A stretch of 64,000 nucleotides of DNA from Palsa-506 sp963707065 (lineage in GTDB: Bacteria; Actinomycetota; Actinomycetes; Streptosporangiales; Streptosporangiaceae), in assembly GCA_963707065.1 (NCBI GenBank), contig CAVPPJ010000020.1:124001-188000 (forward strand), read 5' to 3'. A program made the translations under genes and the position numbers. Every line of letters begins with the position of its first letter. Position 1 is the stretch's first letter. Of the stretch, positions 7,479 to 15,695 are shown piece by piece. The notes below the pieces were generated by a model, which worked only from the letters and a program-made list of their open reading frames with translations, was not told where the DNA came from and ran no database searches.

Positions 7479-8519
7479 ATGTCTCACCTGACCTACCTGG
7501 AGGCCGCGGTCGTCGGCCTGATCCAGGGTGTGACCGAGCTTTTCCCCGTCTCCAGCCTCGGTCACAATGTGCTCATTCCCGCCCTGATCGGCGGCAGCTG
7601 GGCCAGCGACCTGAGCGTCGCGAAAGCCGAGTCGCCGTACCTGGCGTTTATCGTGGGGCTGCACGTCGCCACGGCCATCGCGCTGCTGATCTATTTCTGG
7701 CGCGACTGGATCCGGATCATCAGGGGCTTCGGCACGTCCCTCCGGGATCGCCAGGTGCAGACGACCGACCAGAAGCTGGCCTGGATGGTCATCCTGGCGA
7801 CCATCCCGGTCGGCCTGGTCGGCCTGTTCTTCGAGCACGAGTTCCGGGTGCTGTTCGGCAAGCCGATCAGGGCGGCGATCTTCCTCGTGCTGAACGGCCT
7901 GATCTTGTACGCGGGGGAGAAATTCCGCACCCGCAAGTCGCTGCGAGCGGACCAGGAACTGGCCGAGCTCCGCAAGCGCGAGGCCAGCGAGGCTGAGCTC
8001 GGCACGACGGCACGCGCCGGCGGATCACGTGCTGGCGCGCCGCAGGCCGCCGTGCCGCATGCGGCCGGCTCGCACGCCTCCGGGCATCGGGCGGCCAGGC
8101 AGCTGGAGCTGTCCCAGGCCGTGCAGTCGGACGAGCGGGTCGCCAAGGCCGGCTTCCTGCAGGCGCTCGTGATCGGCTCCGCGCAGGTGCTTGCGCTGCT
8201 GGCCGGGATCAGCCGGGACGGCGTGACGATGGTCGCAGGCATGGGCCGCGGCCTGTCCCGCGAGGACGCCGCCAGGTTCGCCTTCCTGCTGGCCACGCCC
8301 GTCATCCTGGCCGCCGGGGTGCTGAAGTACGGCGACCTGATCCAGAAAGGGCACGGCATTTACGGGCCGATCCTGGTCGGCAGCGTGCTGTCCGGCGTCG
8401 GCGCGTACGTGTCGGTCCGGTTCCTGGTCAAGTACTTCCAGACGCGCACGCTGACCCCGTTCGCGATCTACTGCGTCGTGTTCGGCGTCGCCAGCATCAT
8501 CTACCTGTCAGTGAAATGA
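7479..8519 (+). CDS. uppP: Undecaprenyl-diphosphatase UppP/BacA
   Basis: Integral membrane phosphatase that recycles undecaprenyl pyrophosphate to the monophosphate carrier for peptidoglycan synthesis and gives bacitracin tolerance. The start ATG 7479 begins MSHLTYLEAAVVGLIQGVTE, the canonical N-terminus; the upstream frame to 7302 is untranslated. LFPVSSLGHNVL matches the family's first signature, and LLAGISRDGVTMVAGMGRGLSRED the second, with its catalytic Arg. Several membrane segments are visible. At 346 aa it is longer than the usual 265-290, because an Ala/Gly/His/Arg-rich loop of about 60 residues (nucleotides 7980-8140) is inserted between transmembrane segments. It converges on typA across a perfect hairpin. 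Confidence 0.93.
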   Translation: MSHLTYLEAAVVGLIQGVTELFPVSSLGHNVLIPALIGGSWASDLSVAKAESPYLAFIVGLHVATAIALLIYFWRDWIRIIRGFGTSLRDRQVQTTDQKLAWMVILATIPVGLVGLFFEHEFRVLFGKPIRAAIFLVLNGLILYAGEKFRTRKSLRADQELAELRKREASEAELGTTARAGGSRAGAPQAAVPHAAGSHASGHRAARQLELSQAVQSDERVAKAGFLQALVIGSAQVLALLAGISRDGVTMVAGMGRGLSREDAARFAFLLATPVILAAGVLKYGDLIQKGHGIYGPILVGSVLSGVGAYVSVRFLVKYFQTRTLTPFAIYCVVFGVASIIYLSVK

Positions 8520-8529
8520 CCGCCGTCGA

Positions 8530-8579
8530 TTATCAGTTCGGATTTTGCACGCTGGGAAGTGCAAAATCCGAACTGATAA
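8530..8579. terminator. Perfect 21-bp inverted repeat between convergent genes
   Basis: Arms at 8530-8550 and 8559-8579 are exact reverse complements around an 8-nt loop (GCTGGGAA). The stem is mostly A/T and C/G mixed (GGATTTTGCAC in the centre) and clearly AT-richer than its surroundings. It begins 10 nt after the uppP stop and lies 75 nt beyond the typA stop on the other strand, which is the position of a bidirectional terminator. No U-tract follows on either strand, as is common in actinomycetes. Confidence 0.75.
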
Positions 8580-8654
8580 CGGTTGTCCACAGGAGCCGCC
8601 GGAGCGGCGCGTGCCGTGCCGCGGCGGGCGCGGGGACGGGAACGCTACCGCGGG

Positions 8655-10523
8655 CTACTCGCCGCGGGCGCGGCGGGCGCGCTGCCTGCCGCGCTCCTTC
8701 GCGTCGAGCACGACCTTGCGCAGCCGGACGGTGGACTGGGTCACCTCGGCGCACTCGTCAGCCGCGCAGAACTCCAGCGCCTGCTCCAGGCTGAGCAGCC
8801 GCGGCGGGACGAGCCGCTCCAGCTCCTCACCGGAGGACTGCCGGACGTTGGTGAGCTTCCGCTCCTTGGTGATGTTGACGTCCATGTCGTCGGACCGCGA
8901 GTTCTCGCCGACGATCATGCCCTCGTACACCTCGGTCGTCGGCCCGACGAACATCGCGCCGCGCTCCTGCAGCGAGAACATGGCGTACGGGGTGGCAGTG
9001 CCGGAGCGGTCCGCGACCAGCGAGCCGGTCGGCCGCATCCGCAGCGGCCCGGACCACGGCTCGTACCCCTCGAACACGTGGTGCGCGATGCCGGTGCCGC
9101 GGGTATCGGTGAGGAACTGGGTGCGGAACCCGATCAGCCCGCGGGCCGGCACGGTGAACTCGAGCCGCACCCAGCCGGTGCCGTGATTCGTCATGCTGTC
9201 CAGCCGGCCCTTGCGGATGGCGAGCAGTGAGCTGACCGCGCCGAGATACTCCTCCGGCACGTCCACGGTCAGCCGCTCCACCGGCTCATGCAGCTTCCCG
9301 TCCACCTCGCGGGTGACCACGGTGGGGCGGCCGACGGTCAGCTCGTAGCCTTCCCGCCGCATGGTCTCGACCAGCACGGCGAGGGCAAGCTCCCCGCGGC
9401 CCTGCACCTCCCAGGTATCCGGCCGGTCAGTAGGCAGCACCAGGATCGAGACGTTGCCGACGAGCTCGCGGTCCAGCCGGTCACGCACCATCCGCGCGGT
9501 GACCCTCGATCCCTTTTCCCGGCCGACGAGGGGCGAGGTGTTAACCCCGATGGTCATCGAGATGGCGGGCTCGTCGACGGTGATCAATGGCAGCGGCCGC
9601 GGGTCGTCCGGGTCGGCGAGCGTCTCGCCGATCATGATCTCGCCGATGCCGGCCACCGCGATGATGTCCCCGGCCGATGCCGACGCCACCGGAACCCGCT
9701 CCAGCGCCTCCGTCCGGAAGAGCTCGGTGATCTTTACCCGCTGGATCGAGCCGTCCCGGCGGCACCAGGCTGCCTGCTGACCGCGCAGGATCTCCCCGCT
9801 GAACACCCGGCACAGCGCGATCCTGCCCAGGTAGGCCGAGGCGTCCAGGTTGGTGACGTGCGCCCGCAGCGGCTCCTCGGGGTCAAAGGACGGCGCGGGA
9901 ACGGTCTCGCGGAGCGCGGCGAACAGCGGCTCCAGGTCCGGCGAGTCCGGCATCGTGCCGTCAGCCGGGCGGTGCAGCGAGGCCAGGCCCGCCCGCGCCG
10001 ATGCGTACACGATCGGGAACTCGATCTGCTCCTCGGTGGCGTCCAGGTCCATGAAGAGCTCGTAGCAGGCATCGACGACCTCGGCGATCCTGGCGTCCGG
10101 CCGGTCCACCTTGTTGATCACGAGGATCACCGGCAGCCCGGCTTCCAGCGTCTTGCGCAGCACGAACCTGGTCTGCGGCAGCGGTCCCTCGCTGGCATCT
10201 ACCAGCAGCAGCACGCCATCCACCATGGACAGCCCGCGCTCGACCTCACCGCCGAAGTCAGCGTGGCCGGGGGTATCGACGATGTTGATGGTCAGCCCGC
10301 CGTGAGTGACCGCCGTGTTCTTGGCCAGGATCGTGATGCCCTTTTCCCGCTCCAGGTCACCGGAATCCATCACCCGGTCAGCGACCTGCGCGTTCGCGCG
10401 GAATGCGCCCGATTGCCACAGCATCGCGTCGACCAGCGTGGTCTTGCCGTGATCGACGTGCGCGACAATCGCGACGTTACGCAGGTCATCGCGGGTGGCG
10501 AGCTGCGCGGTGCGGGCAGGCAT
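8655..10523 (-). CDS. typA: Ribosome-associated GTPase TypA/BipA
   Basis: Translational GTPase that binds the 70S ribosome and affects ribosome assembly and stress adaptation. The 622-aa length is normal. The G motifs are all present: AHVDHGKTTL (about 20-29, P-loop), DTPGHADFGGEVERG (G3), and NKVDRPDARI (G4). The C-terminal half has the EF-G-like domains and the TypA-specific end (YEPWSGPLRMRPTG, NSRSDDMDVN, RLVPPRLLSLEQALEF). The start ATG 10523 begins MPARTAQLATRDDLRNVAIV. Upstream on the minus strand is an unusually AT-rich stretch (10560-10610), the likely promoter. It is divergent from the 56-aa gene at 10791. Confidence 0.96.
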   Translation of the reverse strand: MPARTAQLATRDDLRNVAIVAHVDHGKTTLVDAMLWQSGAFRANAQVADRVMDSGDLEREKGITILAKNTAVTHGGLTINIVDTPGHADFGGEVERGLSMVDGVLLLVDASEGPLPQTRFVLRKTLEAGLPVILVINKVDRPDARIAEVVDACYELFMDLDATEEQIEFPIVYASARAGLASLHRPADGTMPDSPDLEPLFAALRETVPAPSFDPEEPLRAHVTNLDASAYLGRIALCRVFSGEILRGQQAAWCRRDGSIQRVKITELFRTEALERVPVASASAGDIIAVAGIGEIMIGETLADPDDPRPLPLITVDEPAISMTIGVNTSPLVGREKGSRVTARMVRDRLDRELVGNVSILVLPTDRPDTWEVQGRGELALAVLVETMRREGYELTVGRPTVVTREVDGKLHEPVERLTVDVPEEYLGAVSSLLAIRKGRLDSMTNHGTGWVRLEFTVPARGLIGFRTQFLTDTRGTGIAHHVFEGYEPWSGPLRMRPTGSLVADRSGTATPYAMFSLQERGAMFVGPTTEVYEGMIVGENSRSDDMDVNITKERKLTNVRQSSGEELERLVPPRLLSLEQALEFCAADECAEVTQSTVRLRKVVLDAKERGRQRARRARGE

Positions 10524-10790
10524 AAAAGGAGACTCCGATAGCTGAAGGAAAGTTGGACCGATAGTGCGGCCAGCTTTCAGTTTATTCGTTCTTTACTACT
10601 TAACGTGCACTCCCCGGGCTGCCGTCCGCTGCCGGCCGGCCTGTCCCCCCGCGGGCCGGGCAGGCGCCTGAGCAGTCTAAGCCGCAGCACGCGCATAGAT
10701 AAGGCATCCACCCGATGCCGCATGCCCTGCCTTACGGCGAATCTAAATGATGTCGGGTCAAGACCATGACCCGGAGTCCGAGGAGGAACC

Positions 10791-10961
10791 ATGCATCCGG
10801 TGATTTTGCACGATCTCGCCAACGAGCATGTCAGGGATATGCGACTGACCGCAACCGCAGCGCGGCGTGCCCGGCGGGCACGCCGCGCCCGGCGCGGCTA
10901 CCCGGCCCTGGGGATGGGGATCCGGCACCTGGCGCGCGAGGCGTCCGTCCGGCACGCGTGA
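10791..10961 (+). CDS. Arg-rich micro-protein (56 aa)
   Basis: A complete 56-codon gene with a textbook AGGAGG six nucleotides before ATG 10791 and a TGA at 10959-10961. It begins MHPVILHDLANEHVRDM, then has a strongly basic, helix-prone stretch of Ala/Arg repeats (AARRARRARRARRGY, about residues 23-37), and ends REASVRHA. Small proteins with this MHPVILHDLANEH-type opening are familiar in actinomycete genomes, but I know of no assigned function. The Arg repeat suggests nucleic-acid or membrane contact (inference). It is monocistronic, with its own leader divergent from typA. Confidence 0.7.
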   Translation: MHPVILHDLANEHVRDMRLTATAARRARRARRARRGYPALGMGIRHLAREASVRHA

Positions 10962-11115
10962 CATCCGGCTAGAGCGAGACCCGCTAGCTACCACCATGAG
11001 ACCACTAGCCGCGATGGCGAGACCGTCAGCTGCAGCCGCAGCCGCGGGGCCGCCAGCTACGACGCCGGCCGCGGGCTATAGAACAGGCGTTCGACCGCAG
11101 CGTATTCTGGAAAAT

Positions 11116-11493
11116 GTGGCAACTTATCTACCGCCCGGCTGGCCCGCTGGGGTGCACCCGCCGGGCAGCGAGGGTTTCGAGCAGACAGCCGTAGCGTGGC
11201 TACTGGATGTCGTCCCGCCCGACTACCGCGTGCACGGGGTGCTGCGGCGCCACCCCATCGCGCTGGCCGTGCTCGCCCGGCATCACCTGGCAGCTTGCGT
11301 GGAGGGCGCGCGCAAGGGATACCGCAGCGCCCGCTCCGAGCTCGGTGATGTGCTGCCACCGCAGGGACTTGACGCCGTGCTCGACGCCTACCAGGCCGAG
11401 GGCAGCAGGCTGGTGGCCACCGCCCTGGCCGTGGACCTGGTCGGCCGGGGCCTGCGGGGCGAGAAGTTCGCTCCCCGGTTAGGACGCCCTTAG
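11116..11493 (+). CDS. Conserved hypothetical protein (about 125 aa)
   Basis: From GTG 11116 the product is 125 aa: VATYLPPGWPAGVHPPGSEGFE at the N-terminus, then AVAWLLDVVPPDYR, a helical middle (LAVLARHHLAACVEGARKGYR) and ALAVDLVGRGLRGEKF near the end. The P-P-G-W-P and V-P-P-D-Y-R motifs look conserved and recall an uncharacterised actinomycete family. The frame is open back to ATG 10996, but that stretch is an Ala/Pro-rich low-complexity sequence; the GTG has only a weak TGGA upstream. There is no signal peptide or membrane segment. A hairpin at 11552-11573 probably ends the transcript. Confidence 0.65.
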   Translation: MATYLPPGWPAGVHPPGSEGFEQTAVAWLLDVVPPDYRVHGVLRRHPIALAVLARHHLAACVEGARKGYRSARSELGDVLPPQGLDAVLDAYQAEGSRLVATALAVDLVGRGLRGEKFAPRLGRP

Positions 11494-11551
11494 CACCAGC
11501 AGCGCCATATCGTCGGCCAGCGGGCCTGGCCATGGCCGGGCCTGAGCCGGA

Positions 11552-11573
11552 GCCTCCCGCCCGTGTGGGAGGC
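11552..11573. terminator. Hairpin between convergent genes
   Basis: GCCTCCC at 11552-11558 pairs with GGGAGGC at 11567-11573 around an 8-nt loop. It sits 60 nt after the stop at 11493 and 45 nt before the stop of the convergent acyltransferase gene. It has no U-tract. This is a likely bidirectional terminator. Confidence 0.5.
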
Positions 11574-11618
11574 GGCCCTGGCTCGTCGCAGAGTCGCGGA
11601 GATGTCACGCCAAAGTGA

Positions 11619-12281
11619 TCAGTCCGGCCCGGAGGAGGGCCGTGACCAGCCGTTGCCTGCCGTGTATTCCCGGACGACCCGGGCCGGAGCGCCGGCCACC
11701 ACGCAGTGGCTCGGGACCTTGCCGCGGACAACGGCGCCGGCCGCGACCACCACGTTCCGGCCGATGCTGGCGCCCGGCAGGACGACAGCGCCGGCGCCGA
11801 GCCAGCAGCCCGGGCCGATCGATACCGCGGCGTTGCTCGGCCACTGGCGCCCGATCGGCACCTCAGGATCGGCATAGCCGTGGTTCTGGTCAGTGATGTA
11901 GACATACGGGCCGGTGAAGACGTCAGCGCCGATCATGATCGACTGATGCGCCACGATGTGGCTGCCGCGCCCGATCACGCACCGGTCGCCGATCCGCAGC
12001 AGCGGGCCTTCCCCCAGGTCCTGGCCGGGCATCATCCCGGCGCTGAGGGTAACCTGTGCGCCGATCATGGTCTCGTCACCGATCTCGATCCAGGCTTCGC
12101 CGAAGACGGCGCCGGTCGGGAATGCGATCAGCGACCGGTGGCCGAAGGCCGCGAACCTGCGGCCGGCCCGGGAGTCGGCGGTGATCAGCCCGGCCTGCTG
12201 CACGGCCCGCCAGGTCTCGTGGATAAGCCCGGAGAGGGCAGCACGATACCGATTGCGGAGCATAACCTGCCAGCGGACCAT
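11619..12281 (-). CDS. Hexapeptide-repeat (left-handed beta-helix) acyltransferase
   Basis: A 220-aa protein of the LbH acyltransferase superfamily, trimeric enzymes that transfer acetyl or other acyl groups from CoA to sugars, amino acids or antibiotics. Hexapeptide-like turns run through the second half: IGAQVTLSAGM, IGDRCVIGRGSHIVAH, IGADVFTGPYVYI, IGPGCWLGAGAVVLPGASIGRNVVVAAGAVV. It closes with the usual VVAGAPARVVREY. ITDQNHGYADPEVPI contains the His expected to act as general base in xenobiotic or maltose-type acetyltransferases. The N-terminal 60 residues are helical. The acceptor substrate cannot be inferred. rlmN ends 7 nt upstream, so the two may be co-transcribed. Confidence 0.85.
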   Translation of the reverse strand: MVRWQVMLRNRYRAALSGLIHETWRAVQQAGLITADSRAGRRFAAFGHRSLIAFPTGAVFGEAWIEIGDETMIGAQVTLSAGMMPGQDLGEGPLLRIGDRCVIGRGSHIVAHQSIMIGADVFTGPYVYITDQNHGYADPEVPIGRQWPSNAAVSIGPGCWLGAGAVVLPGASIGRNVVVAAGAVVRGKVPSHCVVAGAPARVVREYTAGNGWSRPSSGPD

Positions 12282-12288
12282 GACCGTG

Positions 12289-13512
12289 CTAGCCGCCGGC
12301 CCGATCCGTCGCCGCGAGCTGGCCGCACGCTCCGTCGATCTGCGTGCCGCGGGTATCGCGGACCGTCACGGGAACCCCGCTGGCGGCCAGCCTTGCCTCG
12401 AACTCGCGCATGTCGGCCGGCCGTGACGCCGTCCACCGCGATCCTGGCGTGGGATTCAGCGGAATCAGGTTGACGTGGGCAAGCTGGCCGGCCAGCAGCC
12501 TGCCCAGCGCGTCTGCCCGCCATGCCTGGTCGTTGACATCACGGATCAGGGCGTACTCGATGGAGACCCGGCGGCCGGTCGCGGCCGCGTAGGCCCATGC
12601 CGCCGCCAGCACCTCAGTGACCTTCCAGCGCCTGTTCACCGGCACGAGCTCATCCCGCAGGCCGTCGTCGGGAGCGTGCAGGGACACCGCGAGCCGCACC
12701 GACAGTCCCTCGCCGGCCAGCCTTCCGATGGCCGGGACGAGGCCCACGGTGGAGACGGTGATCCCGCGCTGAGAGATGCCGAGCCCGCCGGGCACCGGGT
12801 CAGTCAGGCGGCGCACGGCCCCGAGCACGTGAGCGTAGTTGGCCAGCGGCTCGCCCATGCCCATGAACACCACGTTGGAGATCCGGCCCGGGCCGCCGGG
12901 AACCTCGCCGCTGGCCAGCGCCCGGGCGCCGGCCACCACCTGCGTCACGATCTCGGCGGCGGACAGGTTCCTGGTCAGCCCGGCCTGGCCAGTCGCGCAG
13001 AACGGGCAGGCCATCCCGCAGCCCGCCTGCGACGACACGCACATCGTCACGCGGTCCGGATAGCGCATCAGCACCGACTCGACGTAGGCGCCGTCGAACG
13101 CGCGCCACAGCGTCTTCCTTGTCGTGCCCTCATCGCAGGTGAGCTCGCGCTCGGCGGTCAGCAGGCGGGGCAGCAGGGCGCCGGCCAGCTCCGCGCGCTC
13201 CGCGGCCGGCAGGTCGGTCATGTCGGCCGGGTCATCGGTGAGCCGGCCGAAGTAGTGCCGGGATAGCTGGTCGGCGCGGAATGGCCGCAGGCCGAGTTCG
13301 CTGGCCGCCGCCCGCCGCCCGGCCTGATCCAGGTCAGCCAGGTGCCGGGGCGGCGGCTGACGGCGGCCGGGCCGGGCAGTCAGCCCGGCGGGCAGGCTAT
13401 CGGTCAGCCCGGCCGGCAGCTCGGTCAGGCCGGCCGGCAGCTCGTCCGGCGGGGCGCCGGCCAGGTCCGCACCAGGCACGCTGGCCGGCACCGGAACTGC
13501 TGCGCTCGGCAC
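12289..13512 (-). CDS. rlmN: Dual-specificity 23S rRNA/tRNA adenine-C2 methyltransferase RlmN
   Basis: Radical-SAM enzyme that methylates C2 of A2503 in 23S rRNA and A37 in some tRNAs. The radical-SAM cluster motif is CGMACPFCATG (CxxxCxxC), preceded by the substrate-contact region TTRKTLWRAFDG and VTMCVSSQAGC. GISQRGITVSTVGL, VSLHAPDD and EYALIRDVND are typical downstream blocks, and TVRDTRGTQIDGACGQL carries the C-terminal catalytic Cys. I place the start at GTG 13512, with GGAG five nt upstream (407 aa); the frame is open to ATG 13596, but that would run into the upstream intergenic region. The N-terminal 50 residues include ELPAGLT repeats and appear disordered. Confidence 0.94.
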   Translation of the reverse strand: MPSAAVPVPASVPGADLAGAPPDELPAGLTELPAGLTDSLPAGLTARPGRRQPPPRHLADLDQAGRRAAASELGLRPFRADQLSRHYFGRLTDDPADMTDLPAAERAELAGALLPRLLTAERELTCDEGTTRKTLWRAFDGAYVESVLMRYPDRVTMCVSSQAGCGMACPFCATGQAGLTRNLSAAEIVTQVVAGARALASGEVPGGPGRISNVVFMGMGEPLANYAHVLGAVRRLTDPVPGGLGISQRGITVSTVGLVPAIGRLAGEGLSVRLAVSLHAPDDGLRDELVPVNRRWKVTEVLAAAWAYAAATGRRVSIEYALIRDVNDQAWRADALGRLLAGQLAHVNLIPLNPTPGSRWTASRPADMREFEARLAASGVPVTVRDTRGTQIDGACGQLAATDRAGG

Positions 13513-13631
13513 CTGTGCTCCGTTTCTGCCCTGCCCGGCGGACCGCGTCGGGCACTGGCTGCTGTAAGCCCTTATAACGATGTCCGCGTGCGGCATTGTT
13601 GACCTGCGGCACGTCGGTAGATTTTCCTACT

Positions 13632-14753
13632 ATGCCAACGTTGCGCAGAGGGGCCAGGGACACCAGGATAGCCGCCAAGCCCGGGCGGCCCGCGATCCTG
13701 CTGGAGAGCGGCAGTCCTTACGCGAGCCGCCGCGTGGTGGTCGAGTACGACGGCACCGCTACCGCCGCCTACCTGCACGACAAGACGACGGCGATCGCCG
13801 CCACCTGGATCGCCAACCACGGCCAGGCGCCGGCGGTCACCGACATGACCAGGCTGAACACCGGCAAGGCGCCGGTGATGCCGGCCGAGCACACCAAACA
13901 TCCTGGTGGCAGGCCCGTGCCCGAGCCGCAGGCGCTGCGCGCGCTCTGGCTGGAGGAAGGCGACGGCGTGGCGATCCTGGAGAACAGGGAGCTGCTCGCC
14001 GTGATTCCCGGCTGGTCGGACATCTCCACGGGCATGCCCGGCTACTGCCGCGACATCATCGGCCAGACCCCGTTCGGCTGGTCGCTCGATGACGCGATGG
14101 AAGGCCTGGGCCCGCGAGTGGAGCAGGCAATCAGGTTCTGGCGCTGGCGGGGCGACGAGCAGGAGTGGCCGCGTTTCCAGCAGGCTGTGCTCGGCCACCT
14201 GCTCGGCAGGCTTGGCCCCGGCGCCCGGTACTGGGACGTGGGCGGTGGCAAGCAGCCGCTGGTCGGAGTCTCCGAGCGCCCGCCGACGGGGTACCGGCAT
14301 TACACCGTGCTGTCCACGGTGGGAATGTGCACCCAGCGGATGCCCGCGGTCGAGCGGCTGGTCGACGACGTAGGCGCGCGGGCCAGGATCGAGCTCGCCA
14401 TCGCGACCACGCTGCCGAGCACCGACGCCGCCCGCATTTTCCTGTGGCTCGCCCAGTACCCGTGGCGGGACGTGACCTGGCTCGGGCCCGGCCACAGCCT
14501 CCGCTGGTACCACCAGCCCGCCACCTTCCCGCTGGGCGGCGGCAACGAGGCCGTGCTGCTGCTGGACGAGCCGGCCGCGCTGCCGGGCCCGGAGGTACCC
14601 GAGCTCTCTGGTTTCACCTTCGGCGGCGATCCGGTGCGGTGGCTGTGGGTGATCCCGATCAGCGAGCGGGAACGCCTGATGGCCCGGGAGCGGGGTGCCG
14701 CGCGCCTCATTACGCAGCTCGCGGCGCAGGGCCGCAGCTGGGTCGTCAGCTGA
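13632..14753 (+). CDS. SUFU (suppressor of fused) domain protein
   Basis: A 373-aa protein (ATG 13632; the frame opens at 13596) divergent from rlmN. The C-terminal half has the bacterial SUFU-family features: YWDVGGGKQPLVGVSERP, HYTVLSTVGMCTQRMP, ARIELAIATT, WLAQYPWRDVTWLGPGH, and VRWLWVIPISERERLMARE. The N-terminal half has SRRVVVEYDG and IAATWIANHGQAP, and may be a separate small domain. Bacterial SUFU proteins are often linked to polymorphic toxin immunity or unknown cytoplasmic roles, but no toxin gene is adjacent here. There is no signal peptide or membrane helix. The function is therefore unassigned. Confidence 0.75.
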   Translation: MPTLRRGARDTRIAAKPGRPAILLESGSPYASRRVVVEYDGTATAAYLHDKTTAIAATWIANHGQAPAVTDMTRLNTGKAPVMPAEHTKHPGGRPVPEPQALRALWLEEGDGVAILENRELLAVIPGWSDISTGMPGYCRDIIGQTPFGWSLDDAMEGLGPRVEQAIRFWRWRGDEQEWPRFQQAVLGHLLGRLGPGARYWDVGGGKQPLVGVSERPPTGYRHYTVLSTVGMCTQRMPAVERLVDDVGARARIELAIATTLPSTDAARIFLWLAQYPWRDVTWLGPGHSLRWYHQPATFPLGGGNEAVLLLDEPAALPGPEVPELSGFTFGGDPVRWLWVIPISERERLMARERGAARLITQLAAQGRSWVVS

Positions 14754-14819
14754 CCGGCTGCCTGGCTGCCTGCGCCTGCCTGGCTGCTTGCTGTGCGGGG
14801 CCGCAGCCGCTGTTCCGCC

Positions 14820-15650
14820 TTACCTGCTGTGCGGTATGAAGACCGTCAGCAGCAGCCAGACCACCGGGGCGACAACGAGCATGGAGTCAATCCGGTCCAG
14901 TACGCCCCCGTGCCCGGGCAGCACTGAGCCCATGTCCTTGAGCTCCAGGTCCCGCTTGATCATCGACATGGACAGGTCGCCGAGGGTGGCCGCGGCGACG
15001 GCAGCGGCCCCCAGGATGACGCCCTGCCAGACGTGGCCGTGCAGCAGGGTGGTCAGCAGGATCGCGCCGCCGGCCACCCCGATGAGCACCGATCCGGCGA
15101 ATCCTTCCCAGGTCTTCTTCGGGCTGATCTTCGGGGCCATCGGGTGCCTGCCGAGCAGGATCCCGGCGAAATAGCCGCCGACGTCGCTGCAGACCGCTAG
15201 CGCAACGAAGATGAGGGTTCGCCGGGAGCCGTCCGGCCTGGCCAGCATGAGCGGCACGAAGACGGCGAGGAAGGGCAGGTAGACGAGGGCGAAGAGGCCC
15301 GCCGTCAGGTCCCGCACATAGCCCGTCGTGCTGCCGTGCAGGCGCCAGGCGACTACCGCGATCACGGTCACCGCGAAAGCGGCCAGTGCCGCCTGCTCGC
15401 CGCTCCAGTACGCCAGCGCGAGCATCGCCACTCCGCCGGCCGCGACCGGGGGCAGCGGCAGCGCGATGTCGCGGGTGGCGAAGGCCCGGGTCAGCTCCCA
15501 GAGCGCGAAACCGACCGCGACGGCCACCAGGCCGAGGAAGGTGGCCTTCAGGGTAAAGAGCGTGAGGATAGCGAGTCCGCCCAGCAGAACGCTGACGGCC
15601 ATCGCGACGGGCAGGTTCCGGCCGGTGCGGATTTTCTTGCCTTCGCTCAC
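14820..15650 (-). CDS. cdsA: Phosphatidate cytidylyltransferase
   Basis: Membrane enzyme that makes CDP-diacylglycerol from phosphatidic acid and CTP, the branch point for phosphatidylinositol, phosphatidylglycerol and cardiolipin. The 276-aa protein has about eight hydrophobic segments (for example VSVLLGGLAILTLF, VAVAVGFALWEL, GVAMLALAYW). The diagnostic CdsA block near the C-terminus is intact: DVGGYFAGILLGRHPMAPKISPKKTWEG, then GDLSMSMIKRDLELKDMGSVLPGHGGVLDRIDSM (shown here only as key positions; it lies at about nucleotides 14890-15000). It is the last gene of rpsB-tsf-pyrH-frr-cdsA, 45 nt after frr, an arrangement shared by many bacteria. Confidence 0.95.
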   Translation of the reverse strand: MSEGKKIRTGRNLPVAMAVSVLLGGLAILTLFTLKATFLGLVAVAVGFALWELTRAFATRDIALPLPPVAAGGVAMLALAYWSGEQAALAAFAVTVIAVVAWRLHGSTTGYVRDLTAGLFALVYLPFLAVFVPLMLARPDGSRRTLIFVALAVCSDVGGYFAGILLGRHPMAPKISPKKTWEGFAGSVLIGVAGGAILLTTLLHGHVWQGVILGAAAVAAATLGDLSMSMIKRDLELKDMGSVLPGHGGVLDRIDSMLVVAPVVWLLLTVFIPHSR

Positions 15651-15695
15651 CGGGCCGTCTCTTCCTGACCGGCACGCCGGCGCTCTGGTTGCAAG

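Noticed and set aside
10577..10822. 81-codon minus-strand frame before typA
   Set aside because: Overlaps the divergent micro-protein gene and the promoter region; composition is atypical and no ribosome-binding site precedes it.
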